NCBI RefSeq assembly: GCF_021917145.1
Contig: NC_061081.1
Coordinates: forward strand, 2,572,058 to 2,636,057
Direction of reading: 5' to 3'
DNA length: 64,000 bases
DNA from: Hypomesus transpacificus
Lineage: Eukaryota; Chordata; Actinopteri; Osmeriformes; Osmeridae
This document shows, piece after piece, positions 23,087 to 34,458 of the stretch. The translations under genes and the position numbers were made by a program. Position 1 is the first letter of the stretch, and every line of letters begins with the position of its first letter. The notes below the pieces were generated by a model. It saw only the letters and a list, made by a program, of their open reading frames with translations. It searched no databases and was not told the DNA's origin.

Positions 23087-26000
23087 ACGGAGACAGAGAG
23101 AGACAGAGAGAGAGACAGAGAGAGAGACAGAGAGAGACAGAGAGAGAGACAGAGAGACAGAGAGAGAGAGAGACAGAGAGAGAGAGACAGAGAGAGAGAG
23201 ACAGAGAGAGACAGAGAGAGAGAGACCAGGACAAGGGAGGAACAAGGAGACGCAGAGAGAGAAAAAAATGCACATGTATTAACATGAGCTACCACGTTAT
23301 CCATACGACAATAGGTGAATTAGGAAACGAATGAAGATGTGCACAATCGGCCCCCAAAAAAGCCTGCACTTCTCAGCCATCCTTGCCCCCCCCGTGGCCA
23401 CCGCCTCTCACCTTTGACCCCTCGCTGCCATCCTTGACCTCCAGGTTGAGGAAGAGCTCGATGAGGCCGGGCTGCGTCTCCACGGCGACGGTGAGGAACT
23501 CCAGGGTCATGACCTTGATCCGCATGTCCTCCGTGCGGCTCTGGAGGCGCGTGAGGAAGGCGTCCCGGATGGCGGCGGCGTCGATGCCCAGGCAGGCGTA
23601 CACGGACATGGGCGCCACCTGGACGGGAGCAGGACACAGAGGACGGGGACAACGGGGCCATCACATCACTCCTACTGGCATCACTGCTGCTACTGCAACA
23701 CGTGCTCGTGTTCCTGCTTCAGCACTACTTCAACTGCATCAGAGAGAGCTAAGAGCCACCCAGCTGTGACAGAGAGACAACCACTACTACTGATATAGAA
23801 CTGATACCACAGCATTGATTGATGAGGATTGATTATGATCGTTCCCCCCCCCCCCCCCCCCCCAATTAGTGTAAAATACGACCACCGTCACTCCTCCATG
23901 TAGGTCTTTCAATTCTAGATGAAAAATCTGCCATTCCCATTCTGTGTATGACACGAGTATGGTGAGAATTATGTAAGAAAACGAATGAAACCAAGTCAAT
24001 CTTTGTGTGTGTCTGGCTGTGTGTGTGTGTGTGTGTCAGTATTGTGTGTGTGACTGCGGGTCCTACCGTGGCCAGCCTCTTGAGCAGCTGGATGGCGAGG
24101 CGAGGCAGGGCGGGGTCGTGCTTGTGGTAGATGTACTTGGCCAGCACGGAGATGAGGTTGTTGCCGTGGCCACCGTGCTGCGTCAGCGCCTGCTCCAGGG
24201 GGGACACCAGGTCGGAGGGGGGCTTCAGGCGGATCACGTTGTTGGTGACGGAGAAGGCCAGCTTCACCGTCTGGATCAGGATCTGACCCGGGCTCTCAGA
24301 GCCCCCACTGGAGAGAGAGGGGGGAGAGAGAGACAGAGAGAGTCAGGTGAGTCCCAGGTGAGTCTAGTCCCAGGTGAGTCTAGTCCCAGGTGAGTCTAGT
24401 CCCAGGTGAGTCTAGTTCCAGGTGAGTCTAGTCCCAGGTGAGTCTAGTCCCAGGTGAGTCTAGTCCCAGGTGAGTCTAGTCCCAGGTGAGTCTAGTCCCA
24501 GGTGAGTCTAGTTCCAGGTGAGTCTAGTCCCAGGTGAGTCTAGTCCCAGGTGAGTCTAGTCCCAGGTGAGTCTAGTCCCAGGTGAGTCTAGTTCCAGGTG
24601 AGTCTAGTCCCAGGCGAGTCTAGTCCCAGGTGAGTCTAGTTCCAGGTGAGTCTAGTCCCAGGTCCTACCTGCTGGGCTGGGCAGCCAGGACCACGTCGAT
24701 GGTGTCCACCCCCACGCCCATGATGTTGACCACGGCCTGGCCGGCCTCTGTGTTGGCCAGGCTGTAGATGCACAGGGACTGCAGGGTGGGGGTGCTGGAG
24801 GGAGGGAGAGAGACGGTGGGAAGAAGTGTGTGAGAATGTGGATAACAGGCTCTTTTGGCCATGTTCATCTCTGGGTGTTCACAATACTGTCAACCCTGTC
24901 ATCTCATTTTACAACACTAGGCGGCGCTGTCTGTCATCCATCCGACCCGGGGTGTACCATACCTGCCCTGGTCCTCTCCCTCCGGGCTCAGGTTAAGGAT
25001 GGCGTGGACCAGCTCCAGGATCAGGCACCCTACGACAGGGAGGAGAGGAGGGAGGAGAGGAGAGGAGAGAAGAGGAGGGAGGAGAGGAGGGAGGAGAGGA
25101 GATAGGAGAGGAGGGAGGAGAGGAGATAGGAGAGGAGATAGGAGAGGAGAGGAGGGAGGAGAGGAGGGAGGAGGGAGGAGAGGAGATAGGAGAGGAGATA
25201 GGAGAGGAGAGGAGGGAGGAGAGGAGATAGGAGAGGAGATAGGAGAGGAGAGGAGGGAGGAGAGGAGGGAGGAGATAGGAGAGGAGATAGGAGAGGAGGG
25301 AGGAGAGGAGAGGAGAGGAGAGGAGGGAGGAGAGGAGAGGAGAGGAGGGAGGAGGGAGGAGAGGAGATAGGAGAGGAGGGAGGAGAGGAGATAGGAGAGG
25401 AGATAGGAGAGGAGAGGAGGGAGGAGAGGAGGGAGGAGGGAGGAGAGGAGATAGGAGAGGAGATAGGAGAGGAGATAGGAGAGGAGAGGAGGGAGGAGAG
25501 GAGATAGGAGAGGAGATAGGAGAGGAGAGGAGGGAGGAGAGGAGGGAGGAGATAGGAGAGGAGATAGGAGAGGAGGGAGGAGAGGAGATAGGAGAGGAGA
25601 GGAGGGAGGAGAGGAGATAGGAGAGGAGAGGAGGGAGGAGAGGAGGGAGGAGAGGAGAGGAGGGAGGAGAGGAGGGAGGAGAGGAGGGAGGAGAGGAGAT
25701 AGGAGAGGAGAGGAGGGAGGAGAGGAGGGAGGAGAGGAGGGAGGAGAGGAGATAGGAGAGGAGGGAGGAGAGGAGGGAGGAGAGGAGATAGGAGAGGAGG
25801 GAGGAGAGGAGAGAGGAGATAGGAGAGGAGATAGGAGAGGAGGGAGGAGAGGAGATAGGAGAGGAGATAGGAGAGGAGAGGAGAGGAGGGAGGAGAGGAG
25901 GGAGGAGAGGATAGGAGAGGAGATAGGAGAGGAGGGAGGAGAGGAGATAGGAGAGGAGAGGAGGGAGGAGAGGAGGGAGGAGAGGAGAGGAGGGAGGAGA

Positions 26001-26349
26001 TAGGAGAGGAGATAGGAGAGGAGGGAGGAGAGGAGAGGAGGGAGGAGAGGAGGGAGGAGAGGAGGGAGGAGATGAGGGAGGAGAGGGAGGAACAGAGGGA
26101 TGTAGAGGGAAGAAGGAAAGATGAGAAGTAGCGAGGTGCAAAGAAAACACTCGACGTGTCTTTGGAGCAAAATACAAATCTAAAAGTCATGTGACAGATG
26201 CAGTGCCCCAGCCCTCACCTATCCTCTCCCTGACCCCGTAGGTGTTGTAGCGCCACTTGTGGTAGGTGGGCAGCATCTCTTTGAGCACCAGCAGCACACA
26301 GGGGATCAGACCTTTGCTCTGGGTGCTGCCCAGCTGACCCTGTGTGAGT

Positions 26350-26381
<32 letters not shown>

Positions 26382-29300
26382 GAGAAGTGGTCAGAGAGGA
26401 AAAAGGGAGTAGAAACCGCAAAGGAAATGGACAGAAAGTGTGTGAGAGGGAAAACAGCAACCCCACCACAAGCATCATACATTCATGACATCATGTGCTT
26501 GAAAGGCACTGGAGTTCATGGGGGCGTTACCTTGACGAGGGTGGTGAGGAGACGGAGGAAGGCGATGGTGACGGAGTACTCCCCCCTCGGCTGCTCGATC
26601 AGGACCAGCAGGTTACCGTAGTTACCCGCTTTCATTCCCTCCGCGCTACAAGAAAGAGGGGGGGAACTTTGCGTCAAATTACGTTAACCTCAAATGACAA
26701 CAGTTGACTAACACACCACCTCCAAATAGTTGGTACGACCCGAATGTGGCCTTTGAACGCCTACCTGATGGACTGTGCCATGTTGGCTGGAGGGGACGAG
26801 GCAAAGGGGAGGAAGCCCGTGTGATGTAAACTGGACCAAACCTAAGAAGAGAGAAGAAAGACAACAAACACATTGAGCCAGTGCGTGCGTTGTAACACAG
26901 AGACAACGCCATCATTTTGACCCCCGGTCAGACAGATTATAACCCCGGGTTAGGAGGGATGATCGGTAATCCCACCTTGCCGGGCATCCTGGCCGCCAGG
27001 ACGATGAGGCAGTTGACGCAGGAGGCGATGACCTCCACCGGAGGGTTGATGACTGACGTGAGCCTGATGGAGGGGGGATGAAAGGCAAGAAAAGCTCAAT
27101 TAAGGTTGAGACCTCTCATTCATTTAGGTCAGTAGTTCTCAACCCTGGTCCTCAGGGACGAAGCATGAAGCATGAACCATTGTTTGTCTGTGGTCTCTCA
27201 CAGGTGTTTAGACTGTGACCTAAATCAGTGGTTCCCAACCCTGCTCCTCAAGTACCCCCTGTTCTGCATGTTTTCGATGTTTCCCTGCTCCAACACACCT
27301 GATTCAAATGAATGGGTTGTTATCCAGCTCTGCAGAAGCCTGTTAACGACCATTTATTTGAATCAGGTGTGTTGGAGCAGGGAAACATCTGAAACATGCA
27401 GGACAGGGGGTCCTCAGGACAGGGGTGGGAACCACTGATTTACGTCACAGTCTAAACACCTGTGAGAGACCACAGACAAGCAATGGTTCATGCTTCATAG
27501 AGATCATTTAAGACATCTGTATGAGAATAGTCTGTGTGTGTGTGTGTTCCTCACCTCTGCAGCAGCATGTAGATGCGTGAGGTGAGAGGCAGGAGGCAGT
27601 CAGACACAGTCCAGTCAGTGCTGATGACCTTATGGATGAGGTCCAGGATGGGCTTCACTCTCTCACAGTGCACAATCACATCTAGACAGGGACCAGAGGG
27701 GAGGGAGAGAAGGAAAGACATCCCGCACCCAAAATACAGTCTCATCAGAATTGAATCACATTTTTGGTCAACAGGATATGAGCGTGCATGTAGAAGCCTG
27801 TGAGTGTGTGTGTGTGTGTACCTGCGGTGGAGACGACATGCAGCAGCATCTCGATCTCGCAGGTGAAGAGGGTCCAGGCGCTGTAGGAGTAGTCCCAGCG
27901 GACCACGTAGCCCTGCTGCCCCACACACACCTGGCCCAGGACCCCCTGGGGCACACGCAGGTTGGTCTGGCCCACACCTGGAGGGGAGACCAGACCCCAG
28001 GAGAGGGAGAGAGACCAGAGGAGAGAGACCAGCAGAGAGAGAAATCAGGAGTTAGAGACCAGGAGAGAGAGACCAGAGGAGAGAGACCAGCAGAGAGAGA
28101 GATCAGGAGTTAGAGACCAGGAGAGAGAGACCAGAGGAGAGAGACCAGCAGAGAGAGAGATCAGGAGTTAGAGACCGGGAGAGAAAGAGACCAGGAGAGA
28201 GACCAGGAGAGAGAGAGACCAGAGGAGAGAAACCAGCAGAGAGAGAGATCAGGAGTTAGAGACCGGGAAAGAAAGAAATCAGGAGAGAGACCAGGAGAGA
28301 GAGACCAGCAGAGAGATCAGGAATTACAGACCAGGAGAGAAAGAGACCAGAGAAGAGAGACCAAAAAATGACATTAGGAGAGGAACAAGTGAGAACACAG
28401 AATTTGCATAGATGTGACATAACAGCATGCGCGCACACACGCAGACACACACAGCTGAATAAAGTCTGAACGGTTAACACACACAGGTCCAGCTGAACAC
28501 ACCTAGAGGGTAGAGCAGCTTGGGAGTCTGTCTCCTCCACAGAGTCTCGTCCTCTCTGGAGATGATGTCACTGGGCTTCTGCTTGTAAACCTCTGTGTAG
28601 AAGGACATCTTGTCCAGGAACGTGTACACCTGATACACACACACAGAAAGTTCAAAATAAGAGTTCAAATGTCATTTGGAATTGTTGGGTGAGTGGGAAC
28701 CAAAATGAGAAAATCAGCTTGTGTGGGTTTGTACCTTCTTAGCGGTGGACTTGTCAGAGAGAAGAGCAGTGAGCAGCTGTAGCAGTGGGCCAGTCTTATG
28801 AGGGAACATTCCCACAGCACTGTCCAGGACCATCCCCAGACCCAGGTTAGGCTTCTGACAAACACAAGCAGTGGAAACACATGAGGATCAACCAAACACA
28901 GGATAACACAGCTGGAGATTTACACACTCTCCTCGTTTGTATGCTACATCATTTCAAGTCAGAAAAAGGACAGCCTTGATTTGAATTTGACGAGTCATTC
29001 CAGTATCTTGTACACAGCTTTTACCATCCGATAAAAGCCCTAAGCCTACATGGAGGACATCCGTGTCCGTTGTGGAGCCATGCTTCTGCTTACCGTTTCC
29101 CAGAAGAGCTCGGCCAGGCTGGGGGCAGACAGGACCTCGCAGGCTGCGCTGATCAGGTGCTGAGGGACAACAACACATCAGGCTCGTTAGCCATCATACC
29201 TTTGGAGGTAAAACTTCATGGAGGTTTTAATAGCGATGATATATCAGCTAAGCTAGGTTATCAATTTTAAAGGCCAGTCATTTATCCACTAAGTTAGGTT

Positions 29301-31731
29301 ATCATCAGTAAGGCCAGTCCTACCTGCTGGCTGCCCAGAGTCTCTTCTTCAAAGGACGTGACGACAAAGGACAGGAGGCCGTAGATGCACATCCTGGCTG
29401 TACTGGCCGTGCACTGCGAGGAGAAGAGAGAACATGTGGAGCTTTAAACATCTTCAAGATGAGCTTTCAACATCCTTACGATGACCCGACATCACTGGTG
29501 TCGCTCGTCAGTTATCGCTTCCGTCCTCACTTGCCCACTCAAGTTCAACATCAGGTCCTCTAACTCAGACATGCAACTGACCACCCGTGATAAACCCTAT
29601 ATCAGCAAGCTATGCCACCGAAAATTATTAAACCGCTATTTAAATGGCACGGCTGGGCGCTATTGATACGGAGGAATGAGTCGAACCCATTGAACTGGGT
29701 TACACATGCCTACATTTAGGTTTATGGCGACCACCATAAGGTGAGTGTGTGCATGTGTGTCCATGTCCTGCTCCTCACGTTGTTGCCCGAGCCCCCGAGG
29801 CCCTGCAGCATGGGGGTGAGGTACTGGAACACCCCCAGTTGCAGCGCCGTGTTCCCTATGCGCCGCACCACCGGGCTGGCCTCGTCGGGGCTCAGCGTGT
29901 GCCTCAGTAAGACCCAGGCCAGCAGGACCGGGCCGTGGTGAGGAATGTCCCCCAGCGTTAGGAGCAGCTGGTCCATCTCCTGGAGACGCAGAGAGAGAGG
30001 AGAGAGGGGAGAGTGGATGGAGGGACAGAGATAGGGGATGGAAAGGTGGAGAGATGGGTGGAGAACTTAAGAAATGCATGGGGATGAATAGAGAAGACGG
30101 TATGTTTTAAAGATGAATTGTCTATGTCAGGGGTGGCCAATCCTGGTCCCCGAGGGCCACTGTCCTGCATGTTCTAGATGTTTCCCTGCTCCAGCACACC
30201 TGTTTCAAATGAATGGTCATTACCCGACTTCCACAGAGCTTGATAACGACCCATTCATTTGAATCAGGTATGCTGGAGCAGGGGAACATCCAAAACATGC
30301 AGGACAGCGGCCCTCGAGGACCAGGATTGGCCACCCCTCGTCTATGTGGACTCAACCACGGCTATTCTTGTCTCATACATGAAACATGAGGCGAATAGCG
30401 GAACCGACTGCAAGTCGCAGTTTCTCTGTTCATCTTCCTAACCAGGCTGTCTGGTGCAGATGACCTGATCCTGGCTGTGGTTGTGGCCGTGCGTACCTTG
30501 CAGATGACGGGGTTGCTGGAGAACTGGTGCTGCTCGGTGCGGTCCTCCAGAGCGCACTTGTGCAGGAAGTCAATGTCCATCCCCTCCACCAGGATCAGAG
30601 AGCTGAAGTATCTGCATGACACACAGGCACACACAGAGAACGATGACGGATGTCGACGAAAGGGACAACCATCATGTTCTGCCCTCTTGACGAGGGAGAA
30701 TAATAACGTTTCTGGAATGTTCCAACTTGAATTGGAGCAACCTCGCACCTAAAAACACTATTTCATTCCATTTGTATTTACATACATACACAGCCGTCTG
30801 AATTTCGGATCAACCGTCAAAACAGAGTTTTAAACTCGTACACTATAATAGGAAAAGCCTCCCACAGCCTCAAGGAATCCAGACTGCAGAGTCATTACGT
30901 GATTATATGTCAGACTATATGCAGTGCTTTGGAAGTCTCCGCCCACTTCTTTCGTTCCAGATGAGTCTCAGAAGCAGCCTGCTGCTCACCCTATGCGGTC
31001 AACGAGGGCATCCATGCTCTTGTCCACCAGGTGCCGGTTGGTCTGCCGCTGGCCGAAGCCCTGCTCCTTGAACATCTTGGTGAAGCTGAGCAGGTCGGTG
31101 GGGCCCATCTCAAAGTAGGCGTAGTACAGGAAGAGGATCTCCAGCAGCAGAGACTGCTCCCTCAGACACTGGAGAAACCACCGAGACACCTGCCTCTCTG
31201 TCTGCAACACACACACACACACACACACATGTACTGCAGAGGAACAGCTGGTCCTGGGTGAGCACACCTCAGCTCAGATAGTGAACCAGGCCAGGAGGAC
31301 AGGCTGGGACGCCTCACCATGAGGTTGCCGTGGGTCTCCCATGTCGGGGCCTCGGCCTTGAAGAGAGTCTCAAACTGCTTCTGGTAGTTGGTCACCAGTT
31401 CCTTCTCCAACTTGCTCACGCAGTTGGAGTACTCCGCCTTGATTAAACAGCAACACACACACATAAATACACACACAAACAGATTACAAAAGAGAGCTTG
31501 AGGGTGTAACTCCACGGTTGGCGCGTGAGATGGGACTAGGCTTCCTGCGGCGGCTCACCCGGTACGGGTGACGTTCGTCCTGGAAGTACGTCAACAGCAG
31601 GAGCACACATCTCAGCAGACACACGCGCTCCTCGTAGTAATAGTCTGCCACCTGGGGAGAAAAGCCACACGCACAGATTCACAAATACGTTTCTACGAGA
31701 GGATGACCCAAACGTCTTCATGGTATTGCTG

Positions 31732-31764
<33 letters not shown>

Positions 31765-33246
31765 GCCTACTTTGAGAATGAGGGCTTGGCTCTGTCGCTC
31801 ATCTTGAAGGACAGCCTTTGATGGAAAATAACACAAGTCAAGTCTTGTTTCATTTTTTTTTTTATGTACACACACACACACACACACACAGATCACCTTG
31901 AGTGAATTCCGAGTCCCTCGGTAGTCTTCCTGTAAGTAACACTGCAGAATATGCACACTTTGTTGTTCGCTGAGACCCTGAAACAATCACATATTCCACA
32001 AGATAAGTACAATACGTACCGATTTAGTCTGACAGCTCTTAAAGGAAGTTGAAGTTAGTTACCTACCAGTACTTTACTGATCCTTAGACCAAAGTCTTTC
32101 AATGTCTGTGCAACATCTTTGTCAGCTTTTAGTTTATCTGCTGATGATGAACTATAAAATAAACAGATATATAGTGATCATCATGCAGACTGTTGAAAAG
32201 TATTCAACTTAAAAATGTGAAAGCACTCGGATTGACACCACCATACCTTGGTGCTTTGTAGTAACTCAATCCTTGCAGTAACCTTTCCCAATTTCTGTCC
32301 AACTCTGCTTCGATTTGAGCCTTTGTCCATAAACAATTGAAGTCACACAAGGATAGTACTTTTTTGTATACAGATTAACACCAATAAATAAGTTCTGAAT
32401 TATCCTAACTACTTTGTACATTAGTCAGATGTTAACTGACGCATACAACAAATCCACACAGTCCACTGTTAGTAATGTCTGGTATAAGACTGAGGAAATC
32501 TTGACATACCGGCTCCCGCAACGCAGATCTGCCAAGTAAGATGGTCCATAACTCTCGACTGCTCCTGTGTGGATTTAATATGCTACGTGTTAATGTTATG
32601 AAGCTATGATTATTTTCATACTAATATACCAATCACATGCTTTTGTAACAACAGACAAGAACACTGACATTGTATTTCGAAAACTCAGTCATTCGTAAAA
32701 TGTCAAATACGTATATTGATAAAATGCATAGACCATTACACTACTACATCATGTATTACATGACAGATTGTTGCGACGCATCCTCCACGTCTTGCAGCTG
32801 TCCCGCACATTTTTGCTAGCTAAATAGCTAGCGTGCCGTTAGCTAGCTTTTTCAGGCAATAAAAACCCAAAGCACTGATATTCAGATACCGCTTAGTCAC
32901 TCAAGTATTCATTAGCAAATTTGCCTGGTTGACTAAGAAGAACTTCTAAGCTGTTGGTATAGTACGCTGTTGTCTAGCAGCATGTGATTGAAAACTATCG
33001 ACCGCGCTTCACTGCCATTCAAAAGAAAGGCAATAAGCTAGCTGGCTAAAGTTAGCTTACAATACAGCTTGTTTGAGAAACTCAAACTGTGACAAGACAT
33101 TTAGGAAATATCCTAACTTTAACAGATGCACGCATATTTATAGACTTGACATAGCTTTTGATTCCTAAAATAATTAGTTATATAAGTTTCTTTCATTAAG
33201 TTAGCTCGTCAGCTAGGTACCTGACACACATCTCCGAGTTCGCCAT
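17332..33246 (-). CDS. nup188: Nucleoporin NUP188, complete
   Basis: NUP188 is an alpha-solenoid scaffold of the inner ring of the nuclear pore complex, partner of NUP93, and helps control passage of membrane proteins. About 43 small exons on the minus strand reproduce the vertebrate protein (about 1,750 residues). Exon 1 is 33221-33246 (MANSEMCVR) and exon 2 is 32510-32574 (SSRELWTILLGRSALREP). Further diagnostic exons are about 31895-31979 (SVHILQCYLQEDYRGTRNS), 31319-31437 (KAEAPTWETHGNLM), 30987-31204 (QRQTNRHLVDKSMDALVDRI), 29779-29980, 27821-27978 (NLRVPQGVLGQVCVG), 24066-24309 (SVTNNVIRLKPPSDLVSPLE), 23411-23622, 22835-23008 and 19753-19950. The last exon, about 17332-17513, ends QEPFIQLVQAFVRHVQG. 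Almost every stretch I recall of the human protein was found in order, with no frameshift seen. The coding end converges on the scaffold gene and the start shares a promoter with dolk. Introns hold most of the satellite DNA in this window. Confidence 0.95.
20517..21164. other. nup188 intron without recognised elements
   Basis: The stretch between exons about 20369-20516 and 21165-21256 is A/T-richer than its surroundings. I saw no coding exon, tandem repeat or mobile element here. Confidence 0.5.
23036..23224 (+). repeat. (GA)n/(GACA) microsatellite
   Basis: About 190 bases of GA dinucleotides, interrupted in the right half by regularly placed GACA units. It lies in the nup188 intron next to exon about 22977-23008. 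In the transcript (minus strand) this is (CU)n and may act as a long pyrimidine tract. All open frames through it are repeat artefacts. Confidence 0.9.
23844..23863 (+). repeat. Poly-C run (20 C)
   Basis: An uninterrupted run of 20 cytosines in a nup188 intron. The nup188 transcript reads it as poly-G. Confidence 0.9.
24343..24664 (+). repeat. 16-bp minisatellite, about 20 copies, with a splice-donor consensus on the antisense strand
   Basis: Unit AGTCCCAGGTGAGTCT, about 20 near-perfect copies. A C-to-T variant (AGTTCC) occurs at about copies 5, 11, 16 and 19, and one copy has GCGAGT. Each unit holds CAGGTGAGT, the consensus vertebrate 5' splice site, on the plus strand. The host gene nup188 is transcribed from minus, where the unit reads AGACTCACCTGGGACT. 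The array fills almost the whole intron between nup188 exons about 24669-24796 and 24066-24309. Confidence 0.95.
25030..26100 (+). repeat. 1.07-kb polypurine minisatellite
   Basis: Built from GGAGGAGAGGA and GATAGGAGAGGA units in irregular higher-order order, almost purely A and G on the plus strand. It sits in the nup188 intron between exons about 26218-26341 and 24966-25032. On the transcript strand it is a pyrimidine tract directly upstream of an acceptor. Three long open frames on the minus strand (Leu/Ser/Pro only) are translations of the repeat. Confidence 0.97.
27130..27498. mobile_element. Nested palindromic hAT-like MITE
   Basis: An inner element, 27236-27437, has hAT-type ends (CAGTGGTTCCCAACCCTG at the left, the inverted copy at the right) and internal inverted GTTTCCCTGCTCCAACACAC blocks. 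It is enclosed by a second palindrome with arms of about 61 bases (about 27165-27235 and 27438-27498) that differ at only a couple of positions. A further hAT-like tip, CAGTAGTTCTCAACCCTGG, starts at 27130. The whole lies in a nup188 intron. It has no coding capacity. Confidence 0.75.
27990..28370 (+). repeat. GA-rich minisatellite with a unit of about 57 bp
   Basis: Units made of GAGAGACCAGAGGAGAGAG, CCAGCAGAGAGAGA and ATCAGGAGTTAGAGACC recur; the ATCAGGAGTTAGAGACC marker appears near 28044, 28101, 28159 and 28246. It lies in the nup188 intron before exon about 27821-27978. Confidence 0.85.
30128..30339. mobile_element. hAT-superfamily MITE with 8-bp target duplication
   Basis: Left end CAGGGGTGGCCAATCCTGG and inverted right end, with internal inverted GTTTCCCTGCTCCAGCACAC blocks related to the element at 27236-27437. 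Flanked by the direct repeat GTCTATGT at 30120-30127 and 30340-30347; an 8-bp duplication is the hAT hallmark. The final base of the right end is C where a perfect inverted repeat would have G. It lies in the nup188 intron between exons about 30497-30612 and 29779-29980. Confidence 0.9.
31734..31763 (+). repeat. Poly-G run (30 G)
   Basis: Thirty consecutive guanines on the plus strand, in the nup188 intron between exons about 31777-31814 and 31558-31652. In the transcript this is a C30 tract about 15 bases downstream of the donor side of an exon. The exact length may be unreliable because homopolymers sequence poorly. Confidence 0.9.
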
Positions 33247-33480
33247 CTTCTTGTCTGCCATCTGATTGGTTGCTTCCCACAACATGCACCCGCGTCACGT
33301 AGCCTGAACGTTTCATATTTATTTTTAATGCTGGTACATTTATATGAATTGCTCCACTTCAACAGCTGACAACTAATTCACTTTTCAGAAATATATGATT
33401 TAAATAAAACATAATGAATAATTTTTCGTTTCTTGGTACCACGTGACCCAGCTGTCAAACATGGCCCCCTCCTACTGGGT
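33247..33480. promoter_or_regulatory. Bidirectional promoter between nup188 (-) and dolk (+)
   Basis: The nup188 start codon (33244-33246) and the first dolk non-coding exon (ending at the donor 33570) are under 300 bases apart and diverge. The interval contains an inverted CCAAT box (ATTGG near 33266), a TCACGT half-site near 33294 and a palindromic E-box CACGTGAC near 33441. No TATA box stands out near either start. Promoter extent and start sites are inferred. Confidence 0.6.
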
Positions 33481-34458
33481 GTGAGTAACGCCAGATGATA
33501 GGGGAAAATAATTGTTGAAAGGTCGGGTGTCCATGAAGAAGACCATCAGCTAATGTCCTACACTTATTTGGTAAGTACTCATCTGCTTGATACTCATTTA
33601 CAAGCGCAAATCATGGTAACCGCGTTTTGTGCGACATACAGGAGTAGCTAGTCGGCTGAATTGTGTAGCCAGTCAGCTAGCAAACTAGCTGAGCAAGCTT
33701 ACTAGGGATGTAGAGTTGCTGCATCCCTAGTTGAAATTACATTAAGGCATTTCTCACAACAGTGGGAATGCCTCTAGTGCCGTGTTAGTTCTGCCGAAGG
33801 AGAAAGCATTCCTATCTGTATTATATTTATTTTCAATGGCACTCGTGATTTTATTGCACTGTCTCCCCACCCCCACCTCAATATAGAACAATAGGTTAGA
33901 CCTGAGCACAGCCCACGGGAAATTCAAGCTATCCTTCGAGGTTGCCTGTAAAAAGAATTATCAAGAGTTACCGATATTACTATTCATTTTGCTGTTCGAT
34001 AAAGATAGAATCCATTCGCATCCATTCGCCAAGGAAGTCTAGCGGTACTCTACCACACTAAGTAGTGTGAGCATGTGGGTGAATGATGTGGCAATGATTC
34101 ATTCTACATGCTGTAGGCCAAAGTTCAGGCTTGCAATTCTGGACTGAGATAAACTGAACTGTTGGGAGACACCAGAGAGTTTACTAGGCTCATATACACT
34201 GTCCTGTATATATTCAGTTTGATTATGGAAGGGTTGTCATCATATGCTATTCAGATTGAATCTTGTTTCCGCAGATGTAACCATTTGGGCTGAAAGGAGA
34301 GTGGCAGACTGATGATGTGTGAACAAGAGAAGAACTGACCTGTCTGGCTGTCTTGTTACCACACCCATTTGGAAAACACTCTCTCCACCCGCTTTCCTTT
34401 CCCCTCCATCCATCCTTCCCTTCCCCCCTCCGCCCCTTCGTCTCTGTCCAGTGCAGTC
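33480..34458 (+). other. dolk 5' non-coding exon and first intron
   Basis: A consensus donor TTTG|GTAAGTACTC at 33570/33571 ends a short upstream exon. A long pyrimidine tract ending TCTCTGTCCAG at about 34452 lies directly before the coding start and is the likely acceptor; an alternative acceptor TTTCCGCAG is at about 34274. No other element was recognised in the intron. Confidence 0.55.

Noticed and set aside
22766-23304. Several open frames of LSLSVSL or EREREQ type
   Set aside because: Translations of the (GA)n/(GACA) microsatellite, with only the edges belonging to nup188 exons.
24343-24664. CRISPR-like array
   Set aside because: The repeats are directly adjacent 16-bp units with no spacers, in a vertebrate intron.
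24917-26190. Three overlapping minus-strand open frames of 386-417 codons rich in Leu, Ser and Pro
   Set aside because: They are the three translations of the polypurine minisatellite; composition is restricted to the few residues its codons allow and no family resembles them.
34369-34458. dolk start at the upstream ATG (34369)
   Set aside because: The extra 30 residues are encoded by the pyrimidine tract of a likely acceptor and have low-complexity composition; 34459 aligns with the conserved start.
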